DNA of 64,000 bases from Embleya sp049739465 (GCF_049739465.1 NZ_JBMHHY010000002.1:248001-312000), one strand, 5' to 3'. Counted from the stretch's first letter, positions 1 through 8,654 are shown. Notes: a model not told the origin generated them from the sequence alone. Numbers and translations: made by a program.

Positions 1-62
1 GCTCGCCGGTAATGACCAGGAGCGCATTGTGGCCCTTACCTGTGGATGACTACGGTGGACGA

Positions 63-1478
63 GTGCCGTCCCCGGTCCCGTCCCCACCCCCCACGCAGCC
101 CGGCCCCCAGCCGCCGGCCACCCCCGAACCGCCCACCCCGCAGGCCGACCAACCGCCGACCGAAGCCCCCCGACCACGCGCCCACGACCGCGACATCCTG
201 CGCCTGGCCGTGCCCGCCTTCTTCGCCCTCGTCGCCGAACCACTGTTCGTCCTGGTCGACTCGGCGATCGTCGGCCGGCTCGGCACACCCCAACTGGCCG
301 GCCTCGGCGTCGCGGGCGCGATCCTGACCACGCTGGTCAACCTGTGCGTATTCCTCGCCTACGCGACCACCGCCGCGGTCGCCCGCCTGCTCGGCGCCGG
401 CGACCCGCGCGCGGCAATCCGCCAGGGCCTGGACGGGGTCTGGCTCGCCGCCCTGCTCGGCGCACTGCTCCTGGTGGTCGGCCTGGTCGGCGCCCCGTGG
501 ATCGTCGACGCGTTCGGCGCCTCGGCCAGCGCGGCCCCACCCGCGGTGACCTACCTGCGAATAGGCTCACTCGGCATCCCCGCCATGCTGATCGTGCTCG
601 CCGCCACCGGCGTACTGCGCGGCCTCCAGGACACCCGGACCCCGCTCCTGGTCGCGGTCCTCGGGTTCGCTGCCAACCTGCTGCTCAACGTCGGCTTCGT
701 CTACGGGCTGCACTGGGGCATCGCCGGATCCGCGTGGGGCACGGTGCTCGCGCAGACCGGCATGGCCCTGATCTACCTGGTCACCGTGGTACGCGGGGCC
801 CGCCGACACGACGCGTCGTTGCGCCCGGACCGGGCCGGGATCCGTGCCTCCGCCGCCGCCGGCGCGCCGCTGTTCGTACGTACCGTCAGCCTGCGCGCCG
901 TACTCGTGGTCGTCACCGTCGCGGCCACCAGGATGGGCGACACCTCGATCGCCACCCACCAGGTCGCCTGGCAGATCTGGACGTTCCTCGCCTTCGCGAT
1001 GGACGCCCTGGCCATCGCCGCGCAGGCGATCGTCGGCCGAGCCCTCGGCGCGGGGGACGCGGCCGGTGCCCGGGCGGCGACCCGGCGGATGCTGGTGTGG
1101 GGGGTGTGGACGGGCGTCCTGTTCGCGATCGTCGTGGTCGCCGCACGCCCCCTGTACATCCCGCTGTTCAGCACCGACCCGGCGGTCCGCGACCTGCTCG
1201 CCGGCACGCTGCTCGCGGTCGCCGCGCTACAACCGCTCGCAGGCGCGGTGTTCGTGCTCGACGGGGTGCTGATCGGCGCGGGCGACGGCCGCTATCTGGC
1301 GTTCGCGATGCCGGTCGTACTGGCCGCGTTCTGTGCGGCCCTCGCCCTGGTCCTGGCCCTCGGCGGCGGCCTGCTCGCGGTGTGGTGGTGGGCGATCGGC
1401 ACGTTCATGCTCAGCCGCGTACTGCTGCTCGGCCACCGGGCGTACGGGGATGCCTGGTTGGTGACCGGCAAGCGCTGA
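63..1478 (+). CDS. MATE family efflux transporter (DinF-like)
   Basis: Multidrug and toxin extrusion family membrane antiporter; the cargo cannot be told from sequence. The protein opens with about 45 Pro-rich, probably disordered residues, followed by about twelve hydrophobic segments in two halves. It contains the MATE-type stretch LVDSAIVGRLG and the second-half equivalent AIAAQAIVGRALGAGD. I chose the GTG preceded by GGTGGA six bases upstream; an in-frame ATG 51 bases earlier has no visible ribosome site. In Streptomyces a MATE gene lies directly after rplI and before dnaB. Here it is separated from rplI by about 7 kb of copper and oxidoreductase genes on the opposite strand. Family is clear, substrate unknown. 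Confidence 0.9.
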   Translation: MPSPVPSPPPTQPGPQPPATPEPPTPQADQPPTEAPRPRAHDRDILRLAVPAFFALVAEPLFVLVDSAIVGRLGTPQLAGLGVAGAILTTLVNLCVFLAYATTAAVARLLGAGDPRAAIRQGLDGVWLAALLGALLLVVGLVGAPWIVDAFGASASAAPPAVTYLRIGSLGIPAMLIVLAATGVLRGLQDTRTPLLVAVLGFAANLLLNVGFVYGLHWGIAGSAWGTVLAQTGMALIYLVTVVRGARRHDASLRPDRAGIRASAAAGAPLFVRTVSLRAVLVVVTVAATRMGDTSIATHQVAWQIWTFLAFAMDALAIAAQAIVGRALGAGDAAGARAATRRMLVWGVWTGVLFAIVVVAARPLYIPLFSTDPAVRDLLAGTLLAVAALQPLAGAVFVLDGVLIGAGDGRYLAFAMPVVLAAFCAALALVLALGGGLLAVWWWAIGTFMLSRVLLLGHRAYGDAWLVTGKR

Positions 1479-1523
1479 CGTACGCGGGACGCGCGACCCC
1501 GTCCCGCGTACGCCAACACCCGC

Positions 1524-3908
1524 TCACCGCACCACAAGCTCGCGAACCGGCCGCTCGACCCCGGTCGCCGCCGCGAGCCCCGACGCCTGCGCCACCGACG
1601 CGAACCGGCGCAACCGCAGCGAGTTGCCGACCACGAACACCGACGAGAACGCCATCGCGGCCCCGGCGATCATCGGGTTCAGCAGCCCGGCCACCGCGAG
1701 CGGAATCGCCGCCACGTTGTAGCCGAACGCCCAGAACAGGTTGGTCTTGATCGTCCGCAGCGTGGACCGGGCCAGCCGGATCGCGTCCACCGCGGCGGTC
1801 AGATCGCCCCGGACCAGGGTCAGGTCGGCCGCCTCGATCGCCGCGTCCGTCCCCGTCCCCATGGCCAGACCCAGGTCGGCCACCGCGAGCGCCGCCGCGT
1901 CGTTGACCCCGTCGCCGACCATCGCGACCACCCGGCCACGCGCCTGCAACGCCTTGACCGCGTCCACCTTGCCCTGCGGCAACACCCCGGCGATCACCTC
2001 GTCGATGCCCACCTCGGCGGCCACCGCCCGCGCCGCCCGCTCGTTGTCACCGGTCAGCAACACCGGAGTCAGCCCCAGCGCACGCAGCCCGGCGACCGCC
2101 CGGGTCGAGGTGTCCTTGATCGTGTCGGCCGTCACCAACACACCCCGTACCTCGCCGTCCCACGCGACCGCGATAGCGGTCCGCCCGGCGCCCTCCGCCT
2201 CGTCCAGCGCGGCCACCAGTTCGACCGGGAGCGCGAGCCCCCAATCGGCGAGCAGCGTCGGCCGCCCGGCGACCACCGCGTGTCCCTCGACCACACCCTC
2301 CACGCCCAGGCCCTCGCGGTTGGTGAACCCCGCCACGGCGGGCAGCGGCCCGAACCGGTCCTCGGCAGCCGCGGCGATCGCCTTGGCGATCGGGTGCTCA
2401 CTCGCGTGCTCCAACGCACCGGCGATCCGCAGCAGTTCGCCCGCATCGCCGCCGGACACCGGGACCGCCGCGGCGAGCGACATCCGGCCGGTGGTGACCG
2501 TGCCGGTCTTGTCCAGGACCACGGTGTCCACGCGCCGGGTCGATTCGAGCACCTCGGGACCCTTGATCAGCACCCCGAGTTGCGCACCGCGCCCGGTACC
2601 GACCAGGAGCGCGACCGGCGTGGCCAGGCCCAGGGCGCACGGGCAGGCGATCACCAGCACGGCCACCGCCGCGGTGAACGCCGCCTCGACCCCCGCACCC
2701 GTACCGATCCAGAACCCGAGCGTGGCCACCGCGAGCGCGATCACGACGGGTACGAACACCCCGGAGACCCGGTCGGCCAGCCGCTGTACCTCGGCCTTGC
2801 CGGTCTGCGCGTCGGACACCAACCGTGCCATCCGGGCCAGTTGGGTATCCGCGCCGACCCGGGTCGCCCGCACCACGAGCCGTCCGCCCGCGTTCAGCGT
2901 GGCCCCGGTCACCTCGTCGCCGGGACCGACCTCGACCGGCACCGACTCGCCGGTGAGCATCGACGCGTCCACCGCGGACGAACCCTCGACGACCACACCG
3001 TCGGTGGCGATCTTCTCGCCGGGCCGGACCACGAACCGGGTGCCCACGGTCAACCGGTCGACCGGAATCCGCTCCTCGCGCCCGTCGTCGCCCAGCACCG
3101 ACACGCCCCGCGCGCCCAGTTCGAGCAGCGCCCGCAGTGCGGCACCCGCCTTGCGCTTGGACCCGGCCTCGAAATAGCGGCCCGCGAGCAGGAACACGAT
3201 CACGCCCGCCGCGGCCTCGAGGTAGATCTCCGCATGTCCGCCGGTGCCCGCGGTCGGCGCGAACTCCATCTTCATCCCGGGCTCGCCCGCGCCGCCCAGG
3301 AACAGTGCGTACAACGACCAGCCGAACGCGGCGAGGGTGCCGAGCGAGACCAGCGTGTCCATCGTCGCGGTGCCGTGCCGAAGGTTCTTCGCGGCCACCC
3401 GGTGGAACGGCCACCCGCCCCACACCACCACCGGCGCCGCGAGCATCAGCACGGCCCACTGCCAGAACCGGAACTGCAAGGCCGGGATCATCGACACCAC
3501 GATCACCGGAACGGCCAACGCGGTGCTCACCAGGAGCCGCTCCCGCAACGACCGCAACACCCCCGTGTGCTCGTCGACCGAATCCGCCGAGTCGGCCGAT
3601 TCGGCAAAACCGCCGGAACCGGCGGAGGCCGCCGCCGAGCCGGCCCCGGCGCCCCGCTCCTCGATCGGCTTCGCGGTATATCCGGCCGCCTCGACCGCCG
3701 CCACCAACTCGTCCGGCCCGACGCCGGCCGGGTAGTGCACGGTCGCCTTCTCCAGCGCGAAGTTCACCGTCGCGCGCACCCCGTCGAGCCGGTTGAGCTT
3801 GCGCTCGATCCGGTTGGCGCACGAGGAGCAGGTCATTCCGCCCAGTTCGAGCTCGATCCGGGTCGACGGGTCGTCGGCCGGGACGGTCTTCGGGCTGTCG
3901 GTGCTCAT
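1524..3908 (-). CDS. copA: Copper-translocating P1B-type ATPase
   Basis: Exports Cu(I) across the cytoplasmic membrane using ATP. About 794 residues. The N-terminal heavy-metal domain carries GMTCSSCANR (residues about 24-33). The membrane CPC motif CPCALGLATP, the phosphorylation motif DKTGTVTTG, the P1B-specific SEHPIAKAI (HP motif) and GDGVNDAAAL of the hinge are all present, so the pump looks intact. The ATG chosen gives MSTDSPKTV and sits just downstream of a CsoR-like palindrome; the frame stays open far upstream but that extension has no family match. The gene is transcribed in the same direction as copZ but is separated from it by a terminator, so it probably has its own copper-induced promoter. 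Confidence 0.96.
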   Translation of the reverse strand: MSTDSPKTVPADDPSTRIELELGGMTCSSCANRIERKLNRLDGVRATVNFALEKATVHYPAGVGPDELVAAVEAAGYTAKPIEERGAGAGSAAASAGSGGFAESADSADSVDEHTGVLRSLRERLLVSTALAVPVIVVSMIPALQFRFWQWAVLMLAAPVVVWGGWPFHRVAAKNLRHGTATMDTLVSLGTLAAFGWSLYALFLGGAGEPGMKMEFAPTAGTGGHAEIYLEAAAGVIVFLLAGRYFEAGSKRKAGAALRALLELGARGVSVLGDDGREERIPVDRLTVGTRFVVRPGEKIATDGVVVEGSSAVDASMLTGESVPVEVGPGDEVTGATLNAGGRLVVRATRVGADTQLARMARLVSDAQTGKAEVQRLADRVSGVFVPVVIALAVATLGFWIGTGAGVEAAFTAAVAVLVIACPCALGLATPVALLVGTGRGAQLGVLIKGPEVLESTRRVDTVVLDKTGTVTTGRMSLAAAVPVSGGDAGELLRIAGALEHASEHPIAKAIAAAAEDRFGPLPAVAGFTNREGLGVEGVVEGHAVVAGRPTLLADWGLALPVELVAALDEAEGAGRTAIAVAWDGEVRGVLVTADTIKDTSTRAVAGLRALGLTPVLLTGDNERAARAVAAEVGIDEVIAGVLPQGKVDAVKALQARGRVVAMVGDGVNDAAALAVADLGLAMGTGTDAAIEAADLTLVRGDLTAAVDAIRLARSTLRTIKTNLFWAFGYNVAAIPLAVAGLLNPMIAGAAMAFSSVFVVGNSLRLRRFASVAQASGLAAATGVERPVRELVVR

Positions 3909-3940
3909 CACTGCTCCTCGGGTCCTCGAGTCCGTTTCGA

Positions 3941-3963
3941 GTATCCCTACCGGGTAGGGGTAC
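3941..3963. promoter_or_regulatory. CsoR-like operator upstream of copA
   Basis: An imperfect palindrome reading GTATCCCTACCGGGTAGGG and continuing GTAC lies about 33 bases upstream of the copA ATG. GC-rich half-sites with TACCCC/GGGGTA are the known operator type of the copper repressor CsoR. Copper-bound CsoR releasing the promoter is the expected mechanism; no csoR gene lies in this window. Confidence 0.7.
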
Positions 3964-3995
3964 CGCGACGGCAGGGGTGTGCGCGGCGAAAAAAT

Positions 3996-4028
3996 TGCCG
4001 TTCCGCCGGCCCACCCGGCGGAACGGCA
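3996..4028 (-). terminator. Rho-independent terminator between copZ and copA
   Basis: Perfect 14-bp stem (TGCCGTTCCGCCGG and its complement) with a 5-base loop. On the minus strand it is followed by a run of six T. It should end the copZ transcript before copA. Confidence 0.82.
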
Positions 4029-4033
4029 CGGGC

Positions 4034-4243
4034 TCACGCCCCGACTACCTGATAACCCGCCTCGACGACGGCGGCCCGGACCGCCTCGGTGTCCACGGGC
4101 TGCTCGGACGTCACGGTGACCAGACCGGAGGCCAGCTCGACCTTGACGTCGGTCACGCCCGACACCTCGGAGACCTCCTCGGTGACGGACGACACGCAGT
4201 GGCCGCAGGTCATCCCGGTGACGGTGAAGGTGGCGGTGCTCAT
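4034..4243 (-). CDS. copZ: Copper chaperone, heavy-metal-associated domain protein
   Basis: Small cytosolic Cu(I) carrier that hands copper to CopA. 69 residues forming one complete beta-alpha-beta-beta-alpha-beta heavy-metal domain. The metal site is GMTCGHC near residue 10, with the two cysteines in CxxC spacing. The ATG is preceded by AAAGGA. A perfect-armed CsoR-like palindrome lies 57 bases upstream of the start, and a strong terminator follows the stop. It is thus expected to be a separately transcribed, copper-induced monocistronic gene beside copA. Confidence 0.94.
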   Translation of the reverse strand: MSTATFTVTGMTCGHCVSSVTEEVSEVSGVTDVKVELASGLVTVTSEQPVDTEAVRAAVVEAGYQVVGA

Positions 4244-4299
4244 GACGGTGTTCCTTTCGTCGACGCGGTGACCATGGTCGGCCCCACATCCCCGAAACT

Positions 4300-4316
4300 A
4301 TACCCCCTAGGGGTAT
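4300..4316. promoter_or_regulatory. CsoR-like operator upstream of copZ
   Basis: ATACCCC-CTA-GGGGTAT: perfect 7-bp inverted arms around a 3-base centre, matching the published CsoR operator style. It lies upstream of copZ and shares the TACCCC/GGGGTA core with the site upstream of copA, so both genes are probably controlled by one repressor encoded elsewhere. Confidence 0.78.
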
Positions 4317-4429
4317 TAGGGCAACCCGGCACACCAACTCTTTCGAGCGGACCCTCGACACCGACCCACCGACTCACCCACCCACCCACCGATCTGTCGC
4401 ACCACCGACCTGTGGACCCACCGCCCCCC

Positions 4430-5404
4430 TCAGTCCGTCAGCCGCGCCGACCGCACCGGCTCCACCACCGGCCGCCCGACCCGGAACACCGCCAGCGGCA
4501 CCTCGCCCACCAGACCCGCCAACTCCCGCGCGGTCCGCCCGCAGTCGAGCAGCTGACTGATCGGATGCGTCGCGTAGCCGTGCCGAGCCAGCGTCAACCA
4601 GCACCGGAACAATCCCCGCCCCGGTTCGAGCAACTCCGCCGCCGACCCGGGCCCGGCCGGCGCGGTCAACACCAGCACACTCCCGTCGTAGCGCAGCGTC
4701 CCCCGCGACCCCGCCGCCAACGCCCCGGCCAACCCGACCCGGCGCAACACCCGATACGCACCCGGCCGCAACACCGCGTGCAGCGCCCGCGCCTGCACCC
4801 GGGACAGTGCCAACGCCGGCCCGGTCAACCCGTCCCGGGCCACCGTCGCCCCGGCCCGCACCGGCCGCAGCCGCAACCACCCCCGCAGCTCGGCGACCAC
4901 CGCCGGCTCCCCGAACAACCACCGATCCGCCCGGTCGAGCAACGGCGCCAGCTCCCGCGTGCCGCCCCGCCACAACCCCGCCGACCCGGCGAGCGCGACC
5001 GCCGCCTCGGCGAGCAGCACATCCGGCAGCGCCCCCGGCAGATACGCCCCACGCGCGGTCCGCCGCCCGGCCAGATCCGCGGCCGTGAACGGCGTCGCGT
5101 AGCACTCCTCGGCCCGCACGAACCGGGCCGGCACCCGCGGCTCGGCCGGTGTACCCCACTCCACCCGCAGCGGCACCCCGAGGGCCGCCGACGCGATCAG
5201 GAACGCCTCCACGAACGCCCCGAGCGAGAGGAACAGATCCCGCCGCTCGGGATCCCCCACCGGCAGTTCACGCGCCGGATCCCAGGACAGCGCGTACCCG
5301 AGCGCCCCGCTCGGCGACACCGTCCACGGCTGGGTGTTGTGCGCACTCGGCGCCCGCCCGGCCAACCGCGACAACTCGGCAAGCTCCGTACTCACCGCGC
5401 TCAC
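4430..5404 (-). CDS. Nitroreductase-family (Acg-type) oxidoreductase
   Basis: Predicted flavin-dependent oxidoreductase, about 324 residues. The N-terminal motif APSAHNTQPW (about residues 15-24) is the FMN-contacting signature of nitroreductases of the Acg/Rv3131 kind, in which two nitroreductase-like halves form a single chain. The rest is Arg- and Leu-rich with no other motif I recognise. The GTG start overlaps the stop of the preceding acetyltransferase gene by four bases (GTGA), so the two are translationally coupled; a second GTG three codons later is possible. It is the last gene of a four-gene operon with a PaaK-like enzyme, a small ferredoxin-fold protein and a GNAT. The substrate is unknown. 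Acg homologues are variously reported as flavin-sequestering or oxidoreductase proteins, so catalytic activity is not certain. Confidence 0.75.
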   Translation of the reverse strand: MSAVSTELAELSRLAGRAPSAHNTQPWTVSPSGALGYALSWDPARELPVGDPERRDLFLSLGAFVEAFLIASAALGVPLRVEWGTPAEPRVPARFVRAEECYATPFTAADLAGRRTARGAYLPGALPDVLLAEAAVALAGSAGLWRGGTRELAPLLDRADRWLFGEPAVVAELRGWLRLRPVRAGATVARDGLTGPALALSRVQARALHAVLRPGAYRVLRRVGLAGALAAGSRGTLRYDGSVLVLTAPAGPGSAAELLEPGRGLFRCWLTLARHGYATHPISQLLDCGRTARELAGLVGEVPLAVFRVGRPVVEPVRSARLTD

Positions 5405-6513
5405 CCCGCACTCCCCACCTGTTTCACGTAAAACGTGTGCCCGTGCAACTCGCGTCCGCCGATCCGGCGGTACTGCGCCGCCGACGCCCGGTTGTCGTCC
5501 TCGACCCACGTGCTCCGCAACGTGTCGTAGCCGCCCGCGCGCAGCGCCCGATACTGCTCGCGCGCCAACAACGTCAGATAGCCGCGCCCCTGGGCACCCG
5601 GCACCGTCCCCTTGATGATCAACACCGCCTCCCGGCGGTAGCGCCCCCGGGTCGCCAACAGCCGCAGCTGATTGCCCATGTGCAGATCGCCGCCGATCCG
5701 GACCAGGAACTCCGAGATGTCCGGCACGGCCAGCGTGAAGGCGATCGGCGCACCGGCCCGCTCCAGGAACAGCAGCAGCGACTCGTCCAGCAGATACGCC
5801 AACCCGTCCGTCTGGGCCCGCAGTTCGTCGAGGCTGATCGGGGTGTAGTAGCCCAACTGCGCGAAACTCGCGTTCAGCATCGTGTGCAGGATCGGCAACT
5901 GCTCGGCCAGCCGACGCCGCGACCCGCGCCGGATCACCAACCCCTCGGCGGCGATCCGCGCGTCGTCGAACACATACGTCGCATCGGGATCGTCGGTCCG
6001 CTCCCGCAACCTCGCACAGATCCAGGTGGCCGCCGAGAACCGCCGGGCGAACCCGGCTCGTTCGTAGGTTTCCGGATACCGCGCCGGATTCCACGCCGAG
6101 TCCACGAAGCCACGCTCGGTGAATCCCGAGGTGATCACCCCACCGGTCTGATTCGGCAGCAGCGCCACCGGCCCGAACAAAAACCCCCGCCCGGAGTCCG
6201 TGGCGCGACGCGTCAACAGCTCCACCAGCGTCCCGAACACCGCCGGGTCGTCGGCGAACTCGGTGAGCCCGAACAGCTGATGCCGCCCGCCCAGCTTGGC
6301 GTCCATCCGCTCGTCGGTGTGCAGACACGTCCGCCCCACCGCCCGCCCGGCCCGATCGCGCACCAGATAGAGCCCGATCCCGTCCCGCGACCACTGCCGC
6401 ACCTGGCCGCGCAGCACCGGTATGTAACGCCCCTTCGGGTGCAGCCGCAACGGGAGTTCGCAGAAGTCGCGCAACCCGCGCCGAGAGTCGACCCGCTCCA
6501 CGGTGAGCGTCAC
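5401..6513 (-). CDS. GNAT-like N-acyltransferase
   Basis: About 370 residues. The C-terminal half has a GNAT acyl-CoA fold: a beta strand RREAVLIIKGTVPGAQGRGY matching the pyrophosphate-loop region (Q/RxxGxG/A type), then an alpha helix, then WVEDDNRASAAQYRRIGG, the usual Asn-containing last helix. The N-terminal half looks like a second, degenerate GNAT repeat, as in two-domain family members. Acceptor substrate unknown. The GTG start overlaps the upstream stop by four bases and its own stop overlaps the next start by four bases, making it the third gene of a coupled operon. A one-mismatch parS (GTTTCACGTAAAAC) lies in its last codons. Confidence 0.72.
   Translation of the reverse strand: MTLTVERVDSRRGLRDFCELPLRLHPKGRYIPVLRGQVRQWSRDGIGLYLVRDRAGRAVGRTCLHTDERMDAKLGGRHQLFGLTEFADDPAVFGTLVELLTRRATDSGRGFLFGPVALLPNQTGGVITSGFTERGFVDSAWNPARYPETYERAGFARRFSAATWICARLRERTDDPDATYVFDDARIAAEGLVIRRGSRRRLAEQLPILHTMLNASFAQLGYYTPISLDELRAQTDGLAYLLDESLLLFLERAGAPIAFTLAVPDISEFLVRIGGDLHMGNQLRLLATRGRYRREAVLIIKGTVPGAQGRGYLTLLAREQYRALRAGGYDTLRSTWVEDDNRASAAQYRRIGGRELHGHTFYVKQVGSAG
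5421..5434. promoter_or_regulatory. parS-like site with one mismatch
   Basis: GTTTCACGTAAAAC differs from the streptomycete ParB site GTTTCACGTGAAAC at one base. It sits inside the 3' end of the GNAT gene, about 31 kb from the main parS group. It could be a weak ParB site or chance. Confidence 0.35.
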
Positions 6514-6965
6514 GACGTCGCCTTCCGGTGCACCGGCGCGCCGGTCTCCTCGCGGCCGATCGGGGTGAACGCGTCGATGTGCGCCATCCCGTCGCCCTCG
6601 GCCCGCCACGCGCCGTTGCTGTAGCCGCTGGGCTGCGCGTCGAAGAGTCGGATGAACCCGGCGGTGCCGTTGTACTCGCCCCGGTCGGTCATCCAGCACA
6701 TCAGATCCCGGTGCGCCTTGGACCGGGCGAACCGGAGCAGCGCGTCCCGGTCGGCGAAGACCGCGACCGTACCCAGGGTGAACGGCCCCTGGAAATAGAC
6801 CTTGTGCCAGCGATAGCCGTCCATCCGCCGCATCGTGCGCACCATCCGCAACCACGGCCGGGCCAGCGAGAGCAGTGCGCGCAACCCGCTGTAGTGCGTG
6901 GCCCCGATGAACATCGCCTCGCCGCGCGCCTGCGCCGGCGCCGCCGAGAAGTCGGTGGTCCTCAT
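6510..6965 (-). CDS. Small conserved protein, possible dimeric alpha/beta-barrel monooxygenase-like fold
   Basis: 151 residues, not confidently recognised. It has the pattern MFIGATHY...YRWHKVYFQGPFT..GTVAVFADRDALLRFARS..HRDLMCWM. This alternation of a strand, a helix carrying FARSKAHR, and further strands resembles antibiotic-biosynthesis-monooxygenase or spheroidene-monooxygenase-like ferredoxin folds, where a phrase like F.RSP.HR is common. That assignment is inference. Its ATG overlaps the stop of the PaaK-like gene (ATGA) and its stop overlaps the GNAT start (GTGA), so it is made in step with those enzymes and probably acts on the same compound. Confidence 0.6.
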   Translation of the reverse strand: MRTTDFSAAPAQARGEAMFIGATHYSGLRALLSLARPWLRMVRTMRRMDGYRWHKVYFQGPFTLGTVAVFADRDALLRFARSKAHRDLMCWMTDRGEYNGTAGFIRLFDAQPSGYSNGAWRAEGDGMAHIDAFTPIGREETGAPVHRKATS

Positions 6966-8506
6966 CGTTGCTCCCCCTCCACGAGGTAGACGTTCTTGAT
7001 CCGGCTGGTGCCGCGCAGAAACGGCCCGGTCCGGAAGTCGTGTACGAGCACCCGCACATCGGCGGCGGTCGGATCCTCCGCGAGCGACTGGGCGAAGTCC
7101 CGGCTGACCCGGGCCAGATGCCGCACCACGCCCGCACGGCACACCAGGGCGAGCCGGTCCCGCTCCGCATCCGCCAGCGAAGTACCGTCGCGCAGTTGGA
7201 GATTGACCACGGGCCGGCTCTCCAGATCGGCGTACTCGTCGACGGTCAGGCAGAACCCCTCCAGGTGCGCCGCCATCGGGTTGTCCTGGTACAGGCCGTA
7301 CTCGACGTCCTGCGGATAGATGTTGGCGCCCATGTACGAGATCGTGCTGTCCTTGCGCCCGAACAGCAGAAGCAGCGGCAGGCGCATCCCCTCGACCCGC
7401 GCGGCGCGCTGCCAGTCGGCCCACGCCGCCGCGTCCGGCCGGATCAATGCCTCGACTTCGGGGAAGGTCAACAACCGACCCTCGTCGCCGATGTTGTAGC
7501 GCACCTTCGGACTCAGCACCGCGGTCGAGTTGATCGTGCAGATCACCTCGTCCTCGGCGTTGGTCTCCAGGTACGTCTCCATCGGGTTGTACTGGAACAC
7601 CATCGGCACCCGACCCTCGTCCGGCCCGAGCAGCCGGGTGCGCAGCCGTTCGTCGGTCAGCAGCCGCTTGCGCAGCCACACCGTCGCGTCGCTCTCGCCG
7701 GCCATCCCGATGGTCAGGTCCGAGGCGCCGTAGCCGGAGCGCACCTTGACGAAGCGCTCCTCGAGGTAGTCGCGCAGCGCCTCGGTCATCCCCTCGCCGC
7801 CGACGAACCCGTACATCGCGTGCCGATGCCAGTCGAAGCCCTCGGCGTCGAGCCGATCGCGCAGGTGCTTGAGGAACGGGGGGTACGCGGTGACCAGGTA
7901 GGTGAAGCGCGGCCCGAAGTGGCGCAGCGTGTCCACGATCTTGTCGAGGTCGGGGCCGGTGTTCTTGACCATCGCCACCCGGGCCATCGCGATCCCGGTG
8001 TTGGTGCCGGTGGCCCACGCGCCCATCGAGTAGGCGTTGATCACGAACAGCCTGCGCCGGGGGAAGACCAGTGACGTGTAGCCGGCCAGGTTGCGGTGCA
8101 CCGACTTGAGTTCGCGCCGCGAGCGCAGCCAGTTGTGCGGGGTCCCGGAGGAGCCGGACGACTCGTCCACGACCGTCCCGGCCACCGCCAACTCGCCCAG
8201 CCAACACCGGGTTTCCTCGGGGTAGGCCTTGACGTAGTTCTCCTTGGACGTCTCCGGGTACGAGGTGAGGTCGAACCAGCGAAAGCGCCACCGGTGCCGG
8301 CGCAGGAAGTCCCGGTAGGCGGGCACGTCCAGGGCGGCGAACTGGCAGGTCAGCCAGGCGTGTCGGCGGGCGAACCGCTGCATCCACGGCCGATAGTGCG
8401 TCGCGGTCCAGCGCCAGACCACGGGATGGACCCGGTAGAGCTGATACAGAGCGGTCAGCGCGAAGCCGACCGCGCGCAGCAACCACTGTCGGATGAATCT
8501 GGCCAT
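6962..8506 (-). CDS. PaaK/CapK-like adenylate-forming enzyme
   Basis: 514 residues resembling phenylacetate-CoA ligase and coenzyme F390 synthetase-like proteins, which activate a carboxylate as an acyl-adenylate. Visible family motifs are the phosphate-binding loop ESSGSSGTP (about residue 115), YGASDLTIG (about residue 255) replacing the usual YG.TE, GRKDSTISYMGANIYP for the hinge, and a C-terminal region ending in TSRIKNVY with a plausible late catalytic Lys. The first about 30 residues are hydrophobic and basic (RQWLLRAVGFALTALYQLY), suggesting membrane association. First gene of a four-gene operon coupled by 4-base overlaps. The substrate is not predictable. Start taken at the ATG; upstream is a 160-base gap holding the rplI terminator. 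Confidence 0.78.
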   Translation of the reverse strand: MARFIRQWLLRAVGFALTALYQLYRVHPVVWRWTATHYRPWMQRFARRHAWLTCQFAALDVPAYRDFLRRHRWRFRWFDLTSYPETSKENYVKAYPEETRCWLGELAVAGTVVDESSGSSGTPHNWLRSRRELKSVHRNLAGYTSLVFPRRRLFVINAYSMGAWATGTNTGIAMARVAMVKNTGPDLDKIVDTLRHFGPRFTYLVTAYPPFLKHLRDRLDAEGFDWHRHAMYGFVGGEGMTEALRDYLEERFVKVRSGYGASDLTIGMAGESDATVWLRKRLLTDERLRTRLLGPDEGRVPMVFQYNPMETYLETNAEDEVICTINSTAVLSPKVRYNIGDEGRLLTFPEVEALIRPDAAAWADWQRAARVEGMRLPLLLLFGRKDSTISYMGANIYPQDVEYGLYQDNPMAAHLEGFCLTVDEYADLESRPVVNLQLRDGTSLADAERDRLALVCRAGVVRHLARVSRDFAQSLAEDPTAADVRVLVHDFRTGPFLRGTSRIKNVYLVEGEQR

Positions 8507-8615
8507 GACCGTCCGCCCCTTTGCCCCGCCGGCCCGCCCGGCGTGTTCCTCCAGACTGGGCCGCGGCGGGTGGGTGGGGCATGAGTACCGCTACTCATTC
8601 GGTACTCGAAAAACG

Positions 8616-8654
8616 CCGAACGGCCCGACCCCGCAAGGGGGTCGGGCCGTTCGG
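8616..8654 (-). terminator. Rho-independent terminator after rplI
   Basis: Perfect 17-bp stem (CCGAACGGCCCGACCCC with its complement) and 5-base loop, followed on the minus strand by CGTTTTTCG. It ends the rpsF-ssb-rpsR-rplI transcript and insulates the downstream PaaK-like operon. Confidence 0.88.

Noticed and set aside
2280..4052. Long open frame antisense to copA
   Set aside because: Shadow of copA third-position GC; protein is His/Arg/Pro-rich without motifs.
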